From contig NZ_JAOZVR010000095.1 in assembly GCF_025869515.1 (NCBI RefSeq), forward strand, positions 1-48,563: DNA of 48,563 nucleotides, read 5' to 3'. The stretch is from Ferrovibrio sp. (lineage in GTDB: Bacteria > Pseudomonadota > Alphaproteobacteria > Ferrovibrionales > Ferrovibrionaceae). A program made the translations under genes and the position numbers. Shown here one piece after another: positions 44,843 to 48,563 of this stretch. The notes below the pieces were generated by a model that saw only the letters and a program-made list of their open reading frames with translations, ran no database searches and was not told where the DNA came from. How positions within the stretch are numbered: position 1 is the stretch's first letter; each line of letters opens with the position of its first letter.

Positions 44843-46102
44843 TCAGGCGCGCAGATAGTTGGCGAGGCCGAAGCCGCTGCTGCTGCTGCCGCCGCCCATC
44901 AGGCTGAGCAGGTAGGAGGTGTTATTGGCGCGCATCAGCTGCTGCATCATGTATTTGCTGTAGACGCCCTGGGTGTTGTAAGGGTCGTCGGTCTTGGTCG
45001 TGTCCGTCTTGGTGTCGGTTTTTTTCGTGTCGGCCGTCTTGCTGGTATCGGCGGGAATGGCCGAGGCCGGCAGATACTGCTTCAGCTCGGCATAGGCGGC
45101 GCGCTGTTCGTTGGCGGTGTAGCGTTTCGTCTCGTCATAGACGATGGCATTCAGCTCCTCGCGGGTCAGGCCGGCGAAGGGATTGGCCTTGTCCCAGCCA
45201 TTCACGTAGCGCGTGGCCGAACGGGCGCGGGCGACGGCGTCCTCGCTGGCGCCGGCAATGGTTTCGCTATTGGCCTTCAGCTTCTCGTCCAGCGTCAGCG
45301 TCTTGGCCGATTTCGCCAGCACGGCCTTTTCCAGCGTGTCGCGCTGCGCCAGCGCGGCGCGGCGTTCGTTCACCGTGTAATCGCCGGTATCGTCGGCGAT
45401 GATGGCGGTGAGCTCGTCGCGCGTTTTGCCCTCCATCGGGTTCTTCACCTTGCCGGCGCCGTTGAGGAAGTCGGTGGCCTTCTTCGCGGCGGCCTTGCGC
45501 TCGGCGGTGCCCGACTGCGGCACTTCCGCATCGTTCGCCTTCTTGTCGAATTCGGTTTTCGGCGTCAGCTCGTCCATGATCCGCGCATTGTCCTGGCGGG
45601 CGAATTCACTGTAGGCGGCGCGGCGTTCGTTCACCGTGTATTTGCCGTCCTTGTCGACGATGATGGCGGAGAGTTCGGCCGCCATCCTGCCCTTGAAGGG
45701 ATTGGCCGCCTTGCCGTCGAGGAAATCGCTGGCCTGCTGCGCGGCCGCCTTGCGTTTGGTATCGGCCGCCTCGTCGCCGCTCAGCGGCGGCAGCGCCTTG
45801 TCGGCGGTCTCGGCCTGCTTGGCGCTCTCCAGGAAGATCGCCGACAGCACCTGTTTCATCTTGTCGGTGACCTGGTTCTCCTCGTCCACGGTATTGGCCG
45901 CGGCGGCCTGCTGCGCCAGCGCCTGCAGGGCGGCCGGCGACAGCGTCACCTCGACGCCGACATCCTGGCGCAGATCGGTCGCCACCATCACCGGCTTGGG
46001 CGTCGTGGTGCCCGACGCGGTTCCGGTTCCGGTCGTCGTGTCGGCCGGCTTGGCGGTGCCGGGGAGGATCGTGCTGCTGTAGGCAGTGATGATCGTGGTC
46101 AT
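44843..46102 (-). CDS. unfamiliar protein with three internal repeats
   Basis: 419 aa. I do not recognise a family. The ATG at 46102 follows AAAGGA. No signal peptide; N-terminus Thr/Ser/Ala-rich (about 1-45), then a helical Ala/Gln segment. Three repeats of about 85 residues follow, each with a helix, NPF/NPM-x-G, (R/A)xEL(S/T/N)AI(I/V)xD and Y-T-(V/A)-NE(R/Q)RAA: near IIVDKDGKYTVNERRAAY, IIADDTGDYTVNERRAAL and IVYDETKRYTANEQRAAY. The D-x-D-G-x-Y-T-x-x-E pattern of the first is reminiscent of an EF-hand loop. A Thr/Lys/Asp linker (TADTKKTDTKTDTTKTDD) precedes a C-terminal tail with YMMQQLMRANNTSYLLSLMGGG. Possibly a surface, flagellar or export-related protein, but that is speculation. Confidence 0.75.
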   Translation of the reverse strand: MTTIITAYSSTILPGTAKPADTTTGTGTASGTTTPKPVMVATDLRQDVGVEVTLSPAALQALAQQAAAANTVDEENQVTDKMKQVLSAIFLESAKQAETADKALPPLSGDEAADTKRKAAAQQASDFLDGKAANPFKGRMAAELSAIIVDKDGKYTVNERRAAYSEFARQDNARIMDELTPKTEFDKKANDAEVPQSGTAERKAAAKKATDFLNGAGKVKNPMEGKTRDELTAIIADDTGDYTVNERRAALAQRDTLEKAVLAKSAKTLTLDEKLKANSETIAGASEDAVARARSATRYVNGWDKANPFAGLTREELNAIVYDETKRYTANEQRAAYAELKQYLPASAIPADTSKTADTKKTDTKTDTTKTDDPYNTQGVYSKYMMQQLMRANNTSYLLSLMGGGSSSSGFGLANYLRA

Positions 46103-46249
46103 GGCCTGTCCTTTTCTCAGGACACGGACTTGCAAGCCGCAGGCCACCGGATGTTTCCGGTAACCTGTTGAAATGTCATTGCGATCTTCGGCTTCCGGAT
46201 GGCCGTTTCTGCCGGCCGGGACGCTGACCCGGCAGGATTTGCCGGGCGC

Positions 46250-46283
46250 AAGAAAAAGCCCCGGCATCCGGAGATGCCAGGGC
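46250..46283 (-). terminator. intrinsic terminator of nrdJ
   Basis: Read on the minus strand: GCCCTGGCATC (46283-46273), loop TCCG, GATGCCGGGGC (46268-46258), then TTTTTCTT. An 11-bp stem with one G-T pair, about 42 bp after the nrdJ stop. The rest of 46103-46324 holds the ribosome-binding site of the repeat protein and GC-rich inverted repeats. Confidence 0.9.
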
Positions 46284-46309
46284 TGCTCTCTGGAGGAGAG
46301 CTCAGGGCG

Positions 46310-46339
46310 TTACGAGCAGCCGCCTTACGAGCAGCCTGT
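46310..46339. repeat. 15-bp tandem duplication at the nrdJ stop
   Basis: TTACGAGCAGCC occurs at 46310-46321 and 46325-46336, separated by GCC. On the minus strand the gene ends GGCTGCTCGTAA and then the same 12 bases are repeated after the stop, in frame. Confidence 0.8.
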
Positions 46340-48563
46340 CGTGCTGCCGCAGCTGTCGCATTTCAGGCAGGTGCCGTTGCGCACCAGGGTGAAGTTGCCG
46401 CATTCGGGGCAGGCATCGCCCTCGTAGCCCTTCATGCGCGCCTCGGCGATGCGTTCCATCACCCGGCTATTGCTGCCCAGCGGCGCGGTGACCTCGACAT
46501 GCGTGTGGCTGTCGGCGGTGACATGCATCATCGGCCCATCCGTGCCGGTGGCCTGCAGTTCGGCAACGGCGCCCCGGTTCTGCCCGCCCTTGAGCACATA
46601 GAGGTTGGAGCGGATATAGCCGTTCGAGGCCACCTTGATGATCTCGTTCTCCACCTGCACGGTGGCCGGCGCCTGCTTCGATCCCAGCGTGTCGTGACGC
46701 AGGTCGTCGGGCTGCACATGGGCGAGGTCGGTACGGCCGAGATAGCTCACCGCCAGCTCGCGGAACACGTAATCCAGCACCGAGGTCGACATCTTGATGA
46801 CGTCGTTGCCTTCCACCATGCCCGAGGGCTCGAAGCGGGTGAAGGTGAAGGCATCGACGAATTCCTCCAGCGGCACGCCATACTGAAGGCCGATGGAAAT
46901 CGCGATGGCAAAATTGTTCATCAGGCTGCGGAAGGCGGCGCCTTCCTTGTGCATGTCGATGAAGATCTCGCCCAGCTTGCCCTCGTCGTATTCGCCGGTG
47001 CGCAGATAAACCTTGTGGCCGCCGACCACCGCCTTCTGGGTATAGCCCTTGCGGCGCTGCGGCAGCTTCAGGCGGCCGGCGATATGCTTCTCGACGATGC
47101 GTTCGGCCACGATCTGGGCGCGCGCCGCCGCCGGCGCCTCGATCAGCTGTTCGGCCATGCTGTCTTCGGCGGTGTCGTCGTCCAGCATCTGCGCCTGCAG
47201 CGGCTGTGACAGCTTGGAGCCGTCGCGATACAGCGCGATAGCCTTGCAGCCCAGCTTCCACGACAGCATGTAGGCGGTCTTGCAATCCTCGACGCTGGCG
47301 AGATTGGGCATGTTGATGGTCTTGGAGATGGCGCCGGTGATGAAGGGCTGGGCGGCGGCCATCATGCGGATATGGCTTTCGGCCGACAGGAAACGCACGC
47401 CATCCTTGCCGCAGGGATTGGCGCAGTCGAACACCGACAGGTGCATGTCCTTCAGATGCGGGGCGCCTTCCACCGTCATGGCGCCGCAGCAGTAAAGATT
47501 GGCCGCGGCGATCTCGGCGGCGCGGAAGCCGAGCGCGGTCAGCAGGTCGAAGCCCGGATCGTCGAGCTGCGCATCGCTGAAGCCGAGCGCCTTGCAGGTA
47601 TCGGTGCCGAGCGTCCAGCGGTTCAGCACGAACTTGATGTCGAAGGCGCCGCGCAGGCCGGTTTCGACCTTGGCAATCGCGGAGTCGCTCAGGCCCTTGG
47701 CCTTCAGCATCGCGTGGTTGATGCCGGGCGCATCCTGCAGCGTGCCATGGCCCACTGCATAGTCGATGATCGCCCCGATCTGGCCGTCGTTATAGCCCAG
47801 CGTCTTCAGCGCCAGCGGCACGGTGCGGTTGATGATCTTGAAATAGCCACCGCCGGCCAGCTTCTTGAACTTCACCAGCGCGAAGTCGGGTTCGATGCCG
47901 GTGGTGTCGCAGTCCATCACCAGGCCAATGGTGCCGGTCGGCGCGATCACGCTGACCTGCGCGTTGCGGAAACCGTGTTGCGTGCCGAGTTCCAGCGCGC
48001 GGTCCCAGGCGGCCTCGGCGGCGTTGAGCAAAGCCTGGTCGGGGCAGCTGGCATGATCCAGCGGCACCGGCGGCGTGGTCAGGCCCTCATAGCCGAAATG
48101 ATCGCCCTGCGCGGCGCGGCGATGGTTGCGGATCACCCGCAGCATGGTGTCGGCATTCGGCGCATAACCGGGGAAGGCACCCAGCTCGCCGGCCATCTCG
48201 GCCGAGGCGGCATAGCTCGCGCCGGTCATCAGCGCGGTGATGGCGCCGCAGATCGCGCGGCCGGCATCGCTGTCGTAGGAATGGCCGCAGGACATCAGCA
48301 GGGCGCCGAGATTGGCGTAGCCCAGCCCGAGCGTGCGGAACTTGTAGCTGCGTTCGGCGATCTCACGGCTGGGGAACTGCGCCATCAGCACGCTGATTTC
48401 CAGCACCACGGTCCACAGCCGCGTCGCATGTTCGAACGAGGCCGTGTCGAAGCGGCCGTCAGCCTGACGGAAGCACATCAGGTTCATCGAGGCGAGGTTG
48501 CAGGCCGTGTCGTCGAGGAACATGTATTCCGAACACGGGTTCGACGCATTGATGCGGCCGTCG
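46325..48563 (-). CDS. nrdJ: vitamin B12-dependent (class II) ribonucleotide reductase, C-terminal part
   Basis: 746 codons visible; the 5' end lies beyond the right edge. Reduces ribonucleotides with adenosylcobalamin in place of a tyrosyl radical subunit. The visible part starts in [13 protein letters not shown], the conserved active-site block, and continues [11 protein letters not shown]. Downstream are the NrdJ-type [20 protein letters not shown] and [37 protein letters not shown] segments. It ends in a cysteine cluster (CPECG ... CLKCDSCG) that holds metal or relays electrons. No cobalamin riboswitch can be checked because the start is outside. Confidence 0.95.
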   Translation of the reverse strand, partial: DGRINASNPCSEYMFLDDTACNLASMNLMCFRQADGRFDTASFEHATRLWTVVLEISVLMAQFPSREIAERSYKFRTLGLGYANLGALLMSCGHSYDSDAGRAICGAITALMTGASYAASAEMAGELGAFPGYAPNADTMLRVIRNHRRAAQGDHFGYEGLTTPPVPLDHASCPDQALLNAAEAAWDRALELGTQHGFRNAQVSVIAPTGTIGLVMDCDTTGIEPDFALVKFKKLAGGGYFKIINRTVPLALKTLGYNDGQIGAIIDYAVGHGTLQDAPGINHAMLKAKGLSDSAIAKVETGLRGAFDIKFVLNRWTLGTDTCKALGFSDAQLDDPGFDLLTALGFRAAEIAAANLYCCGAMTVEGAPHLKDMHLSVFDCANPCGKDGVRFLSAESHIRMMAAAQPFITGAISKTINMPNLASVEDCKTAYMLSWKLGCKAIALYRDGSKLSQPLQAQMLDDDTAEDSMAEQLIEAPAAARAQIVAERIVEKHIAGRLKLPQRRKGYTQKAVVGGHKVYLRTGEYDEGKLGEIFIDMHKEGAAFRSLMNNFAIAISIGLQYGVPLEEFVDAFTFTRFEPSGMVEGNDVIKMSTSVLDYVFRELAVSYLGRTDLAHVQPDDLRHDTLGSKQAPATVQVENEIIKVASNGYIRSNLYVLKGGQNRGAVAELQATGTDGPMMHVTADSHTHVEVTAPLGSNSRVMERIAEARMKGYEGDACPECGNFTLVRNGTCLKCDSCGSTTGCS

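Noticed and set aside
44673..44858. 61-codon plus-strand ORF over the small RNA region
   Set aside because: It runs through the terminator stem and T-run, has no ribosome-binding site and no recognisable sequence.

Overview
The window is a contiguous piece of a GC-rich, gene-dense genome that reads as an alphaproteobacterial chromosome, most likely from the Rhodospirillales or a neighbouring order. The reasons are the gene orders fabD-fabG-acpP-fabF-mltG ... yicC-gmk / rsmA-pdxA-surA-lptD-lptG-lptF / pepA-holC / ABC-F / ndk and purN-purM / DUF2066-perM-hdaA ... ppk-ppx / rnd / aspS, the DnaA-inactivation ATPase HdaA, a long Ppx, a B12-dependent ribonucleotide reductase and GTCA-CCTCGGG-type palindromic repeats. 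I cannot name the genus. No tRNA, rRNA, intact IS element or CRISPR array was seen.

Layout. 0.1-1.8 kb: an FAD aromatic-ring monooxygenase. 1.8-6.3 kb: a fatty-acid synthesis operon (fabD, fabG, acpP, fabF) ending in mltG. 6.3-8.7 kb: an SDR gene on the opposite strand, then yicC-gmk. 8.7-16.2 kb (minus strand): lptF-lptG-lptD-surA-pdxA-rsmA, an outer-membrane biogenesis operon with ATGA-type overlaps. 16.3-20.9 kb: pepA-holC, an ABC-F ATPase and ndk with a clear terminator. 20.97-23.57 kb: an accessory segment between ndk and purN. It holds two families of imperfect tandem repeats (21 bp and 10 bp), a broken RelA/SpoT-domain gene, a displaced copy of the purN 3' end with 154 bp identical to the resident gene, one orphan ORF, and palindromic repeat pairs near both edges.

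23.6-28.2 kb: purM-purN, and divergently DUF2066-perM-hdaA. 28.2-34.3 kb: an apparent insertion between hdaA and ppk. It contains DUF4169, a lipoprotein alpha/beta-hydrolase lacking its nucleophile, a membrane-anchored BTAD/TPR transcription regulator, an OmpR-type two-component system facing it, and a SixA-like phosphatase. Two cis-element candidates stand out: an 11-bp-phased direct repeat upstream of the BTAD regulator and an 18-bp perfect palindrome upstream of the kinase gene. 34.3-38.1 kb: ppk and ppx, for polyphosphate synthesis and breakdown. 38.1-44.0 kb: a secreted dienelactone-hydrolase-like protein, rnd, aspS, a MarC protein and an HSL-family hydrolase. 44.0-46.3 kb: a CAP-domain protein, a probable small RNA with an orphan terminator, and an unfamiliar protein with three internal repeats. 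46.3 kb to the end: nrdJ (5' part outside the window).

Most genes are core housekeeping functions. The parts most likely to hold something undescribed are the ndk-purN island, the BTAD regulator/two-component block, the small RNA candidate near 44.75 kb and the triple-repeat protein next to it. I found no strong case for a complete novel defence or mobile system; the RelA/SpoT locus looks like the wreck of one.
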